Below are positions 1-7,023 of a stretch of 16,064 nucleotides of DNA, piece by piece. Origin of the DNA: Planctomycetaceae bacterium (lineage in GTDB: Bacteria > Planctomycetota > Planctomycetia > Planctomycetales > Planctomycetaceae); NCBI GenBank assembly GCA_027080405.1, contig JALWSL010000517.1:1-16064 (forward strand), in the 5' to 3' direction. The position numbers and the translations under genes are program-made. The notes beneath the pieces were generated by a model. The model searched no databases and was not told the DNA's origin. It worked only from the letters and a program-made list of their open reading frames with translations. Position 1 is the stretch's first letter, and every line of letters begins with the position of its first letter.

Positions 1-407
1 TCGGTTTTGACATTGTTGGTTGTGTGATAGCCGGCCTGTCTCAAATAGACGGGAAACATTTCCAGCCCACGGGGAAGCGGTACCGCTTTGTATTTTCGAT
101 GGAATTGCGTTCCGATACGCGGGGCGTAGCAACCGGTAATAAGTGTCGTGCGGGCCACCGAACAAACCGGACTATTGGAAAAGGCGTGATCAAAAATCAG
201 GCCGTGTTCGGCCATTTCCGCAATCGCAGGTGTTACCGCCCCATGTTCGTCGAACAGTTTGAGATAGTGCATCGAGTTGTCTTCGGAAATCAGCCAGACA
301 ATATTCGGCTGATTGGCTCCAGGCCGATTGGCCGCCCGCAGCGGAAAAGCGACTGAACTGCAAAGAAGAAAAAAACAACCGGCCAGCAACAATCCACTTT
401 TCATCAT
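1..407 (-). CDS. Sulfatase, N-terminal fragment (runs off the left edge)
   Basis: Hydrolyses sulfate esters, probably on sulfated glycans, after export to the periplasm or outside. 135 codons are visible. The N-terminus has a hydrophobic signal-peptide-like stretch (about residues 4-22), with likely cleavage near the Leu-Arg-Ala-Ala segment at 23-26. It is followed by the sulfatase opening PNIVWLISEDNS (residues 34-45), which carries the metal-binding Asp43. The formylglycine motif is CSVARTTLITG starting at Cys82; Cys82 is the residue expected to be converted to formylglycine and Arg86 fits the motif. Val84 sits where Pro or Ala is usual, a variant I recall from other planctomycete sulfatases (CSVSR type). 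The start is the first of two adjacent ATGs (407), with AGGAA six bases upstream (414-418); the ATG at 404 is also possible. It is divergent from the complete sulfatase at 645. Substrate cannot be told. The C-terminal two thirds lie outside the window. Confidence 0.9.
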   Translation of the reverse strand, partial: MMKSGLLLAGCFFLLCSSVAFPLRAANRPGANQPNIVWLISEDNSMHYLKLFDEHGAVTPAIAEMAEHGLIFDHAFSNSPVCSVARTTLITGCYAPRIGTQFHRKYKAVPLPRGLEMFPVYLRQAGYHTTNNVKT

Positions 408-428
408 GTTTGGTTCCTGAACTAAATT

Positions 429-457
429 CTGACAAAGCGACAACACAGGGGTAAATA
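429..457 (+). promoter_or_regulatory. Possible sigma70-like promoter for the sulfatase at 645
   Basis: CTGACA (429-434, one mismatch to TTGACA) lies 17 bp before TAAATA (452-457, a poor -10). It sits in the 237-bp region between the two divergent sulfatases, which must hold promoters for both. A short inverted repeat, ACTGG (463-467) with CCAGT (482-486), follows and could be an operator. Planctomycete promoters are poorly defined, so this is only a candidate. Confidence 0.2.
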
Positions 458-644
458 CAGTCACTGGCTAAGCTGTTGTTTCCAGTTTCCCCCATTTTTT
501 ATCTATTATTCCGATTCAGAATATCATTGGATGCAGATTAACAAAAGGCATCTCGGCAAGGTTACTCGACATTATGAACGAGAACTGTTCTACTGGTGCC
601 ATCCTTGCTGTTCGCATCGCGTCAGAATTGAATGGAGAATTTTC

Positions 645-2384
645 ATGTTCCGTTTCCCGAAAGAACGCTTTTTTCCTGCTGGTGTCCTGCCTGCCATTTT
701 CTGCATTGTTTCTTTCTTCGCAATTTCCATGTTTTTCATTTCTGCGTCTTACAGTGCGGAGCGTCCGAATATCGTTGTCATTCTCAGTGATGACATGGGG
801 TTTTCAGATATCGGGTGTTTTGGTGGTGAGGCGGAAACACCGAATCTCGATCGACTGGCGGCAAACGGATTGCGATTCACACAGTTCTACAATACCGGTC
901 GATGCTGTCCGACACGTGCCTGCCTGCTGACGGGACTTTACCCGCACCAGGCGGGTGTCGGGCATATGATGGAGGATCGGGGGTTCGCCGGATATCGTGG
1001 AGATTTGAATCACGACTCCTTGACGATTGCAGAAGTATTAAGAACAGCCGGATACGCGACATTCATGGCGGGGAAGTGGCACGTTACCAAATCGACCGCA
1101 CCGGACGGGCCGAAGGATAACTGGCCGCTGCAACGCGGTTTTGATCGATTTTATGGTACGATTCACGGCGCGGGAAGCTTTTACGATCCCAACACCCTGA
1201 CACGCGACAACACGCAGATTTCTCCCTTCGCCGATCCACAGTATCAGCCCAAGCAATACTACTATACCGATGCCATCAGCGATCAGGCGGCTCGATTTAT
1301 CCGGGAACATCATGCTTCAAAACGGAATCGTGCCCCCTTCTTTCTGTATGTTGCCTACACCGCGGCACACTGGCCGATGCACGCGCTGCAGGAGGATATC
1401 GAAAAATATCGAGGCCGCTTCGATGCCGGATACACAAAACTGCGGGAGGAGCGGCTGAAGCGTTTGATCAAATTGGGTTTGATCGATTCCCGTTGGGAAC
1501 TTTCGCCACAAGCTGGAGATTGGGAGAAGGTGAAAGACCGAAAATGGGAACTGCGCTGCATGGAAGTTTATGCGGCGATGATTGATCGCATGGATCAGGG
1601 AATCGGAAAGATTGTCAATTCACTCGAAGAAAGTGGCGAACTGGAGAATACGCTGATTCTGTTTATGCAGGATAACGGCGGGTGTGCAGAACTGTTGGGA
1701 CGCAGACCACGTGGTAAATTCAGGAAACGGCCCGCCCAGGCAATCTTCCAACCACTTCCTCCCGAAATGCTACAGCGGGACATGATCCCCAAACAAACGC
1801 GGGATGGTTATCCGGTTGTCATGGGACCGGGAATCATGCCCGGAAGTGCAGATACTTTTATCGCTTACGGGAAATCGTGGGCCAATGTTTCAAACACCCC
1901 GTTTCGTGAATACAAACACTGGGTTCACGAAGGGGGTATTTCGACACCGCTGATTGCTCATTGGCCCGCTTTCATCAAACGGAAAGGGGAACTCGAAAGA
2001 GAACCGAGCCATCTGATCGACATCATGGCCAGTTGTATCGATTTCGCCGGAGCCCGATATCCCGCTGAGGTTTCAGGGAGAAAAGTGCCTGCTCCGGAAG
2101 GACTCAGTTTACGCCCGGCGTTCAACAAAAAAACGTTAAAGAGAGAAGCGATCTACTGGGAACACGAGGGCAACCGTGCCGTGCGCGTTGGCCACTGGAA
2201 ACTGGTATCGAAATACAAACAGCCGTGGGAACTGTATCACATGGAGAAAGACCGCACAGAAATGCATAACCTGGCCGACGAAAAACCGGAATTGGTTCAG
2301 GAACTGGCAAGCCGCTGGGATCGGTGGGCCAAGCGGTCTCACGTTTATCCGTTGCGTCCACCTCGCATAAAAAAGAAGCGATAA
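645..2384 (+). CDS. Secreted arylsulfatase, AtsA-like
   Basis: Formylglycine-dependent sulfatase of 579 residues, exported, removing sulfate from organic sulfate esters. A long signal peptide (about residues 1-38) ends at SASYSA before ERPN. The alkaline-phosphatase-superfamily core follows. NIVVILSDDMGFSDIG (42-57) carries the metal ligands Asp49 and Asp50. GRCCPTRACLLTG has Cys87 as the formylglycine precursor and Arg91. Further on are GKWHV, the AAHWPMHA segment and the DNGG metal site. Cys88 directly follows the catalytic Cys, and Ala replaces the common Ser after Arg91's position is passed; similar CCPTR motifs are frequent in planctomycete arylsulfatases. Overall it resembles the AtsA-type group (S1_4 in SulfAtlas terms, by recollection). 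The open frame extends upstream to 531, but ATG 645 has GGAG at 634-637 and opens directly into the signal peptide, so it is preferred. The TauE/SafE exporter follows on the same strand 114 bp downstream. Confidence 0.93.
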   Translation: MFRFPKERFFPAGVLPAIFCIVSFFAISMFFISASYSAERPNIVVILSDDMGFSDIGCFGGEAETPNLDRLAANGLRFTQFYNTGRCCPTRACLLTGLYPHQAGVGHMMEDRGFAGYRGDLNHDSLTIAEVLRTAGYATFMAGKWHVTKSTAPDGPKDNWPLQRGFDRFYGTIHGAGSFYDPNTLTRDNTQISPFADPQYQPKQYYYTDAISDQAARFIREHHASKRNRAPFFLYVAYTAAHWPMHALQEDIEKYRGRFDAGYTKLREERLKRLIKLGLIDSRWELSPQAGDWEKVKDRKWELRCMEVYAAMIDRMDQGIGKIVNSLEESGELENTLILFMQDNGGCAELLGRRPRGKFRKRPAQAIFQPLPPEMLQRDMIPKQTRDGYPVVMGPGIMPGSADTFIAYGKSWANVSNTPFREYKHWVHEGGISTPLIAHWPAFIKRKGELEREPSHLIDIMASCIDFAGARYPAEVSGRKVPAPEGLSLRPAFNKKTLKREAIYWEHEGNRAVRVGHWKLVSKYKQPWELYHMEKDRTEMHNLADEKPELVQELASRWDRWAKRSHVYPLRPPRIKKKR

Positions 2385-2462
2385 CCCCGTCCAACTCCCT
2401 CACCAATTGTCACCGTTACACACCCAAGTGCGGCGCGGCATCCATTCACAAAACCTATGAGC

Positions 2463-2476
2463 CGAGGTAAACCTCG
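2463..2476. other. Small hairpin between sulfatase and TauE/SafE gene
   Basis: CGAGG (2463-2467) and CCTCG (2472-2476) form a 5-bp stem with a TAAA loop, 22 bp before the exporter start. No T-run follows on either strand, so it is not a standard intrinsic terminator. It may be a processing or attenuation element, or chance. Confidence 0.25.
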
Positions 2477-2498
2477 CTAGATTCGAGTCCGTTAGCAT

Positions 2499-3251
2499 AT
2501 GGAGATGACTGCTCAACTCTGGTTGGCGTTTGCCTTTTCGATCCTGTTCTCCTCCTTTGTGCAGAACGCGATGGGGTTCGGCTATGCGCTGGTGGCCCTG
2601 TCCGCTCTATCCTTTTCGTTCGGGGTCAAAGAGGCGAATCTGATTGTTTCATTCAGTGCGTTTGTTCCGATTGCTTTTGCAGCCTGGATGAACCGTCAGG
2701 AACTGGATCGGAAGCTGTTCGGAATCTGTGTCCTGTTTTCTGCGTTACTGTTACCCGTTGGCCTGTATGTTTTTCACGTCATTCCTGCTGACTGGCTCAC
2801 GCGCGGAACCGGGTTGATCATCCTGATTCTTGCTGTTGATGGCTTGAGGGAAAAAAGAAATCAGCAAGGGAGCATGAGCTGGAATCGGATCGGGGCGGCT
2901 GTTGCAGGAGCGGCGAGCGGTTTCATGACGGGAGCGGTTACGATCGGCGGCCCTCCCGTGATTCTTTTTGCTGCCAGACAAAATTGGTCCGCGAAACAGT
3001 TCAAGGCGTTTGTCACTCTTTTCCTGCTGATGCTGACCATCCTGAAGGGCGCCGGGATCGTGATGGCCGGTCTGATGACAACCGAGTTGGCAACTCTGGC
3101 AGTCGCTTCGATCCCGTTCGGCTTGATGGGGGGGTGGCTGGGAGACCGGATTACTCGACATATCTCACCGGATCAATTCCGAAAAATTGCCTTGACGCTG
3201 CTGATCTGTATGTCTGCGGTCATGATCGTGCGAGGCAGCCCCGGACAGTAG
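2499..3251 (+). CDS. TauE/SafE family sulfite/organosulfur anion exporter
   Basis: A 250-residue polytopic inner-membrane protein of about seven to eight hydrophobic segments, the usual size for the TauE/SafE (DUF81) family. Members are thought to export sulfite, sulfonates or related small anions. The internal duplication typical of the family is visible: a glycine-bearing segment VQNAMGFGYALVAL (about 21-34) in the first half, and GFMTGAVTIGGPPVILFA (about 140-157) in the second half. Between the halves is a short charged loop (EKRNQQ). The ATG at 2499 has only a weak GAG upstream; a second ATG two codons later (2505) is an alternative. It lies 114 bp after an arylsulfatase on the same strand, which suggests disposal of a sulfur anion produced by sulfate-ester or sulfonate metabolism. 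That link is inferred from position. The substrate is unproven. Confidence 0.88.
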   Translation: MEMTAQLWLAFAFSILFSSFVQNAMGFGYALVALSALSFSFGVKEANLIVSFSAFVPIAFAAWMNRQELDRKLFGICVLFSALLLPVGLYVFHVIPADWLTRGTGLIILILAVDGLREKRNQQGSMSWNRIGAAVAGAASGFMTGAVTIGGPPVILFAARQNWSAKQFKAFVTLFLLMLTILKGAGIVMAGLMTTELATLAVASIPFGLMGGWLGDRITRHISPDQFRKIALTLLICMSAVMIVRGSPGQ

Positions 3252-3264
3252 CCCAACTGTCCGG
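3241..3264. terminator. Perfect inverted repeat between convergent genes (likely bidirectional terminator)
   Basis: CCGGACAGT (3241-3249) pairs perfectly with ACTGTCCGG (3256-3264) over a 6-base loop. The left arm overlaps the stop codon of the TauE/SafE gene. It occupies the 31-bp gap before the 3' end of nnrE on the other strand. No T-tract follows in either direction, so it would be an atypical (L-shaped or processing) terminator serving both genes. Confidence 0.6.
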
Positions 3265-3282
3265 CGTTGAAGTATTCTGTGT

Positions 3283-4005
3283 TCACTCGGTTTGTACCTG
3301 TTCAATCACCGCGCGGGGAACACCAATGTCGATGACGTGAATCTCTCCTGCGTGCACCGGCCCCTCGGCTTTCAACAAGCCCGGTTTTGATGCGACAAAC
3401 GTGGCAGTCAGATCGGCTTCAACCGCTTCTCCCAGGATTTCACCGGTATCGCAATGGAGTCCAGAAGGAATATCGACAGCCAAAACTTGAGTCCCCGTGC
3501 TTTGCTCTCCGTTTCGCACCCTGTTAATCCGGGCAATCACGGAACGAACCGGTTCCCGCACTTCTCCCTTCAAGCCTGTCCCCAATAACGCATCGACAAT
3601 CCAGGATGATTCCTGCAACCAGTGACCGCCTTCCCCTTCTTCCAGTTCTTTCAGCGAGTGGATCGACAGGAAAGGGAAACGCATTTTCTCCACGATTTGC
3701 CAGTTGATGGCCGCATCGCCGGATAATTGATCTGGGGAGGAACAAAGCAGAATCCGTACTCGAATGTTCCAATTATGCAGAAAGCGGGCGATGACAAACC
3801 CGTCGCCGGCGTTATTTCCTTTCCCGGCAACAATCGTAACAGGCTGCTGTGGCCGTTGCGGCCGCTGTGCGGTCAATCGTGTGTTCAACAGTTCTGCGCA
3901 ACCTCGACCTGCATTTTCCATCAACACGACACCAGGAATGCCAAACTGCTCAATCGCGATGTGGTCAACCGTTCGAACCTGATCCTGCGTAAGAACAAGA
4001 GACAT
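3283..4005 (-). CDS. nnrE: NAD(P)H-hydrate epimerase (YjeF N-terminal domain)
   Basis: Cytoplasmic repair enzyme that interconverts the R and S epimers of NAD(P)H hydrate, so that the ADP/ATP-dependent dehydratase can restore NAD(P)H. The 240 residues match the stand-alone YjeF_N domain. The Rossmann-like nucleotide motif is GKGNNAGDGFVIAR (61-74); most relatives have Gly where Ala66 stands. VDALLGTGLKGEVREP (137-152) includes the Asp138 region that binds the cation. AVDIPSGLHCDTGE (176-189) and ASKPGLL (205-211) complete the fold. The C-terminal kinase/dehydratase domain (NnrD) found in fused homologues is absent and must be encoded elsewhere. It begins 18 bp after the aminotransferase stop on the same strand, so the two are probably one transcript. 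AGGA lies about 11 bases before the ATG, a rather distant ribosome site. Confidence 0.93.
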   Translation of the reverse strand: MSLVLTQDQVRTVDHIAIEQFGIPGVVLMENAGRGCAELLNTRLTAQRPQRPQQPVTIVAGKGNNAGDGFVIARFLHNWNIRVRILLCSSPDQLSGDAAINWQIVEKMRFPFLSIHSLKELEEGEGGHWLQESSWIVDALLGTGLKGEVREPVRSVIARINRVRNGEQSTGTQVLAVDIPSGLHCDTGEILGEAVEADLTATFVASKPGLLKAEGPVHAGEIHVIDIGVPRAVIEQVQTE

Positions 4006-4023
4006 TTCAATCTGATTCCTCGA

Positions 4024-5136
4024 TTACTTTTTGTGATTTCTCATTTCTTTGAGAATTTCCACACCACGCTCAAGTGTATCCTGTTCAGCAGCATACGAAA
4101 GCCGAAAGTGGGTATCCCGACTACTGAAAACGCTGCCGGGAATGATCAGCAGGTTACGGGCGATTGCTTCGGCTACAAACTCTGTTCCCGTTCCCCAGGG
4201 AGCCTTGACAAACAGATAGAACGCGCCATCCGAACCGCGAATGTCGTAGTCCTCCAGTTCGGCAAGCATGAAATCACGTTTTTGCCGGTACTGTTCGACT
4301 TCGGCAGACATGTCCACATCACAGGCTTTCAAAGCCGCCCACTGAGCCGGATGAGGCGCGCAGACAAACGTGAACTGTTGCAGTTTCAGCATTTGCTGAA
4401 TCAGGAACTGTGGTCCGTGGCAATAACCGACGCGATGCCCCGTCATCGAATGCGATTTGCTGAACCCGTCAATCACAATGGTCTGATCATTAAAACGGGC
4501 CGGGCTGACAAACTCTTTCTCATAGCAGAACTGGTGATAGATTTCATCGCTGATCAAGGCAATATCTTTTTCGGCTGCCAGATCAGCCAGGCCTTTGACA
4601 GCCTCGACTGAAGCGACCGAACCGGTCGGATTGCTCGGACTGTTGAACAGGATCACTTTGGTACGTTCGGTCACTGCGGAGCGAACCTTGTCCAAATCGA
4701 TCTGGAAGTCGGGATACGTATCGATTTCAACAACCTTGCCTCCCGCGAGGGTTGTCAGATGCTTGTACATGACAAACCAGGGATCGAAGACGATCACCTC
4801 ATCGCCGGGATTGACCAACGCGCAAAGTGCCAGCATCAACGCTCCACTGGTTCCGCTACTGACAAATACTTTGCGGTCATCGTGATGATAACTGTCGTCA
4901 ATTTCTTTCTGGAGCCGTTCAAGAAGGGGTTTGATTCCCTGCGTCTGACTGTAAGCGTTGTAGCCCTGGTCGATCGCGTTCTTGAAGGCCGCCTTGATCG
5001 GTTCGGGTGTATCGAAGTGCGGTTGCCCGATGCTGAGATTGACGGGGTTGGTCATGTTCGCCGCAAGATCGAAAACCTTGCGGATGCCGGAAGCATCGAT
5101 CTGGTGCATCCGTTCTGAAATCCATCGCTGACTCAT
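4024..5136 (-). CDS. Class I/II pyridoxal-phosphate aminotransferase (aspartate aminotransferase-like)
   Basis: Fold-type I PLP aminotransferase of 370 residues, expected in the cytoplasm, moving an amino group from an amino acid to a 2-oxo acid. NLSIGQPHFDTPEPI (33-47) matches the substrate-binding N-terminal segment, and SSGTSGAL (93-100) is the phosphate-binding turn. NSPSNPTG contains Asn169, and SDEIY contains Asp197 (pyridine N partner) and Tyr200. GFSKSHSMTGHRVGY carries Lys227, which forms the Schiff base, with Arg235 in the same motif. FRLSYA near the C-terminus supplies the carboxylate-binding Arg. The motifs resemble aspartate/alanine-type family I-gamma enzymes, but the actual amino acid substrate cannot be read. 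There is no strong Shine-Dalgarno before the ATG at 5136. lptB ends 137 bp upstream, so a separate promoter is likely. nnrE follows after 18 bp. Confidence 0.92.
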   Translation of the reverse strand: MSQRWISERMHQIDASGIRKVFDLAANMTNPVNLSIGQPHFDTPEPIKAAFKNAIDQGYNAYSQTQGIKPLLERLQKEIDDSYHHDDRKVFVSSGTSGALMLALCALVNPGDEVIVFDPWFVMYKHLTTLAGGKVVEIDTYPDFQIDLDKVRSAVTERTKVILFNSPSNPTGSVASVEAVKGLADLAAEKDIALISDEIYHQFCYEKEFVSPARFNDQTIVIDGFSKSHSMTGHRVGYCHGPQFLIQQMLKLQQFTFVCAPHPAQWAALKACDVDMSAEVEQYRQKRDFMLAELEDYDIRGSDGAFYLFVKAPWGTGTEFVAEAIARNLLIIPGSVFSSRDTHFRLSYAAEQDTLERGVEILKEMRNHKK

Positions 5137-5187
5137 TGCTGGCTCTGTTCTGTCTGATTCGCTAGGTTCTAGTGCATCTTCAACTCA

Positions 5188-5214
5188 TAATTTGGGGGAT
5201 CGGGCATCAAATTA
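5188..5214. repeat. AT-rich inverted repeat in the aminotransferase leader
   Basis: TAATTTG (5188-5194) and CAAATTA (5208-5214) are perfect 7-bp inverted arms around a 13-base loop, 52 bp upstream of the aminotransferase start. It could be an operator or a leader stem-loop for the aminotransferase-nnrE pair. No regulator is visible nearby. Confidence 0.35.
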
Positions 5215-5260
5215 GTGCGACAACGGATCACGAACCACGAAAACACCCACCCAATTTATG

Positions 5261-5272
5261 GCCTGAACAGGC
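5261..5272 (-). terminator. Short palindrome just after the lptB stop
   Basis: GCCTGAACAGGC (5261-5272) is a perfect palindromic hairpin one base past the lptB stop codon. A 4-bp stem with a tetraloop is realistic. No T-run follows, so terminator activity is doubtful. The position fits 3' end formation of lptB. Confidence 0.25.
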
Positions 5273-5273
5273 A

Positions 5274-6059
5274 CTAGGCGGCTCGACGGAAATTGCTATC
5301 GACCTGGAATTGTTCTTTTTCCCGGATAATCGAAGCGGCATCGAACCGGTGCCCAAAATAGGTTCGCTGGGCCATCTGATCCGAGAGAACTGTCTGCACG
5401 TCTCCTGTCACCAGAACCCGCCCCGCACAGATGATGGTCGTGCGATCCGTAATTGTCAATGTTTCACGTTCCCGATGATCCGTCAGAAGAATCGAAATGC
5501 CACGATCCCTCAAGTCGTAGATAATATCCTGGATATCATTGATGGTGGTGGGATCGATCCCGGTGAACGGTTCATCAAGAAGAATCAACTCCGGATCACT
5601 GGCCAGACAGCGGGCGATTTCAAGGCGTCGGCGTTCCCCTCCAGAGAGAGTTCCTGCCGTCTGCTTTTTCAGGTTGGACAGACCGAACTGCCCGAGCAGT
5701 TCATCAACGCGCCGTTTGCGGTCACGCGAACTGATCGGCATGAACTCCAGAATGGCAATCAGATTCTGGGCCACACTCAGCTTCTTGAAGACCGATTCAT
5801 CCTGTGGCAGATAACCCATTCCGTGCCGGGCACGTTTATACATCGGCCATTCGGTCACATCAACACCGTTCAGATAGACATGCCCCTCGGTCGGATCAAC
5901 CAATCCACAAGTCATGCGAAAAGTGGATGTTTTTCCTGCCCCGTTCGGCCCGAGAAGCCCCACGATTTCCCCCCGCTCGATATCAAAACTGACACCATCG
6001 ACAGCCCGCTTGCCCCCCGGATAATCCTTGACCAAATTCACACACTTCAACAACGCCAC
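5274..6059 (-). CDS. lptB: LPS export ABC transporter ATP-binding protein LptB
   Basis: Cytoplasmic ATPase that powers lipopolysaccharide extraction by LptFG and transport through the Lpt bridge. With the GTG start it has 261 residues, slightly longer than the usual ~240 because of a C-terminal tail (about 237-261). Walker A is GPNGAGKT (37-44) and the Q-loop is YLPQ (Gln86). LSGGERRRLEIAR (138-150) is the LptB-type signature. ELILLDEP (157-164) is Walker B with Glu163 as catalytic base, and LLTDHRERETL (191-201) holds the switch His195 and the LptB-typical RET segment. The frame is open upstream to an ATG at 6098, but GTG 6059 is preceded by AAGGAGG at seven bases and removes a 13-residue extension not seen in the family. 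No lptA, lptC, lptF or lptG is adjacent, so this copy stands apart from its partners. Confidence 0.93.
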   Translation of the reverse strand: MALLKCVNLVKDYPGGKRAVDGVSFDIERGEIVGLLGPNGAGKTSTFRMTCGLVDPTEGHVYLNGVDVTEWPMYKRARHGMGYLPQDESVFKKLSVAQNLIAILEFMPISSRDRKRRVDELLGQFGLSNLKKQTAGTLSGGERRRLEIARCLASDPELILLDEPFTGIDPTTINDIQDIIYDLRDRGISILLTDHRERETLTITDRTTIICAGRVLVTGDVQTVLSDQMAQRTYFGHRFDAASIIREKEQFQVDSNFRRAA

Positions 6060-6066
6060 GGTAAGC

Positions 6067-6073
6067 CCTCCTT
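6067..6073 (-). promoter_or_regulatory. Strong Shine-Dalgarno deciding the lptB start
   Basis: On the minus strand AAGGAGG lies seven bases before GTG 6059. It lies inside the 39-bp upstream extension of the frame, so it argues for initiation at GTG rather than at the ATG at 6098. Confidence 0.75.
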
Positions 6074-6151
6074 GACATTTTCGCTTTTCCATCGCCACAA
6101 GGCCATTTTAGCTGTAAAAGTGACTTTCATGATAGGGCAGATTTGAAACCA

Positions 6152-6181
6152 TTGGCGAAATCGGCATGGGGAAGATATGGT
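6152..6181 (+). promoter_or_regulatory. Possible promoter for the TPR protein gene
   Basis: TTGGCG (6152-6157) and TATGGT (6176-6181) are spaced by 18 bp, each with four of six consensus bases. It lies in the 203-bp divergent region between lptB and the TPR gene and would leave a leader of about 75 bases. Candidate only. Confidence 0.22.
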
Positions 6182-6194
6182 ACACTATCACAGC

Positions 6195-6217
6195 CCCCGC
6201 AATACCTTCCGGCGGGG
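6195..6217 (+). other. GC-rich hairpin in the 5' leader of the TPR gene
   Basis: CCCCGC (6195-6200) pairs perfectly with GCGGGG (6212-6217) over an 11-base loop. Outside the stem ACA and TGT can add three pairs past a bulge. It lies 45 bases before the GTG start of the downstream gene. It matches no riboswitch class I know; it may simply affect mRNA stability. Confidence 0.35.
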
Positions 6218-6262
6218 TGTTGAACGGATCAAAGTCCATCAATTCCTCGACAGGTCGATCAA

Positions 6263-7021
6263 GTGGAATACCTTTTTGCTCATTTGACGGGATTATTGGG
6301 ATTTTTCAGCCTCCTTTATCTCCCCTTCTTCCTCTGGATGCTGATCGATTGCGTACGAAACGAACCGGATCGGGGCATCTGGATTTTCATTATCGTTTTT
6401 TTACAGGGTCTGGGGAGTTTCGCCTACTTTTTCCTGCGTTTTCTGCCCCGTGGTAACGATGCTTTTCTCAAAAAATTGATGGCCCGTTTTCAGACCAGAG
6501 AATTGAACCGGCTCCGAATAGAAGCAAAACAGATTGGAAACCCGTACCATTGGCTGCAGTATGGAGAAAAACTACGGGAACTTCGGCAATACCCCCAAGC
6601 GGAACAGGCTTACCGAACGGCTCTGAAAAAGGATTCGGAAAACAGACAGGCATTGTGGGGATTGGCAATTTGTCTGGAAAGGCAAAAAAAATTCGAGGAC
6701 GCCTTTCAGGCCATCACGCAAGTCTACCAACAGGATCCGGCCTACAAATTTGGAGATGTTTCACTGGCCCGCGCCCGTTTGTTAATCACTCTGGACAGAT
6801 GGAACGAAGCCCGCAATCACCTGGAAGCCCATGTCCAGCGGTGGCGACAACCGGAAGGTTTATATCTGCTGGCACGCTGCCAACTCCACCAGCAAGATAC
6901 TGAAGAAGCGAAACAGACACTCGAAATGCTCCTGATGGATATCGAGGCGAGTCCTTCCGCCATCGCTCGCAAACAGAAAAAATGGAAACGCAAGGCGAAA
7001 AAGCTGTTGCGTTCAATTTGA
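6263..7021 (+). CDS. Membrane-anchored tetratricopeptide repeat protein
   Basis: A 252-residue protein of unknown function. Two hydrophobic segments open it (about 9-29 and 39-60), separated by a short polar loop CVRNEPDRG. This arrangement resembles the two-helix membrane anchors seen before phospholipase D and other domains. Then comes a soluble helical region with TPR-like repeats: about 94-127 (containing YPQAEQAYRTAL), 128-161 (ALWGLAICLERQKKFEDAF) and a third at about 197-228 (GLYLLARCQLHQQDTEEA). The tail (237-250) is strongly basic (KQKKWKRKAKKLLR). TPRs usually mediate protein-protein contacts, so a scaffold or assembly role at the inner membrane is plausible. The start is GTG 6263 with AGG about nine bases upstream. 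It is divergent from lptB and ends 10 bp from the converging PSCyt1-WD40 gene. No catalytic motif was recognised. Confidence 0.75.
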   Translation: MEYLFAHLTGLLGFFSLLYLPFFLWMLIDCVRNEPDRGIWIFIIVFLQGLGSFAYFFLRFLPRGNDAFLKKLMARFQTRELNRLRIEAKQIGNPYHWLQYGEKLRELRQYPQAEQAYRTALKKDSENRQALWGLAICLERQKKFEDAFQAITQVYQQDPAYKFGDVSLARARLLITLDRWNEARNHLEAHVQRWRQPEGLYLLARCQLHQQDTEEAKQTLEMLLMDIEASPSAIARKQKKWKRKAKKLLRSI

Positions 7022-7023
7022 AA

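Noticed and set aside
365..407. Possible lipobox LLAGC in the sulfatase 1 signal sequence (Cys at residue 11)
   Set aside because: The hydrophobic stretch before the Cys is too short for a lipoprotein signal, and hydrophobic residues continue after it. A standard signal peptide fits better.
531..644. Upstream extension of the sulfatase 2 frame (38 extra residues)
   Set aside because: It would place a charged, cysteine-containing stretch before a clear signal peptide; ATG 645 has a good GGAG ribosome site.
3727..4611. 294-codon plus-strand frame opposite nnrE and the aminotransferase
   Set aside because: It spans two well-supported minus-strand genes and the gap between them. No motif is seen in it.
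5172..6146. 324-codon open frame on the plus strand antisense to lptB
   Set aside because: It lies almost entirely opposite a gene with every LptB motif. Its translation has no recognisable domain and no ribosome site was seen, so it is a shadow frame.
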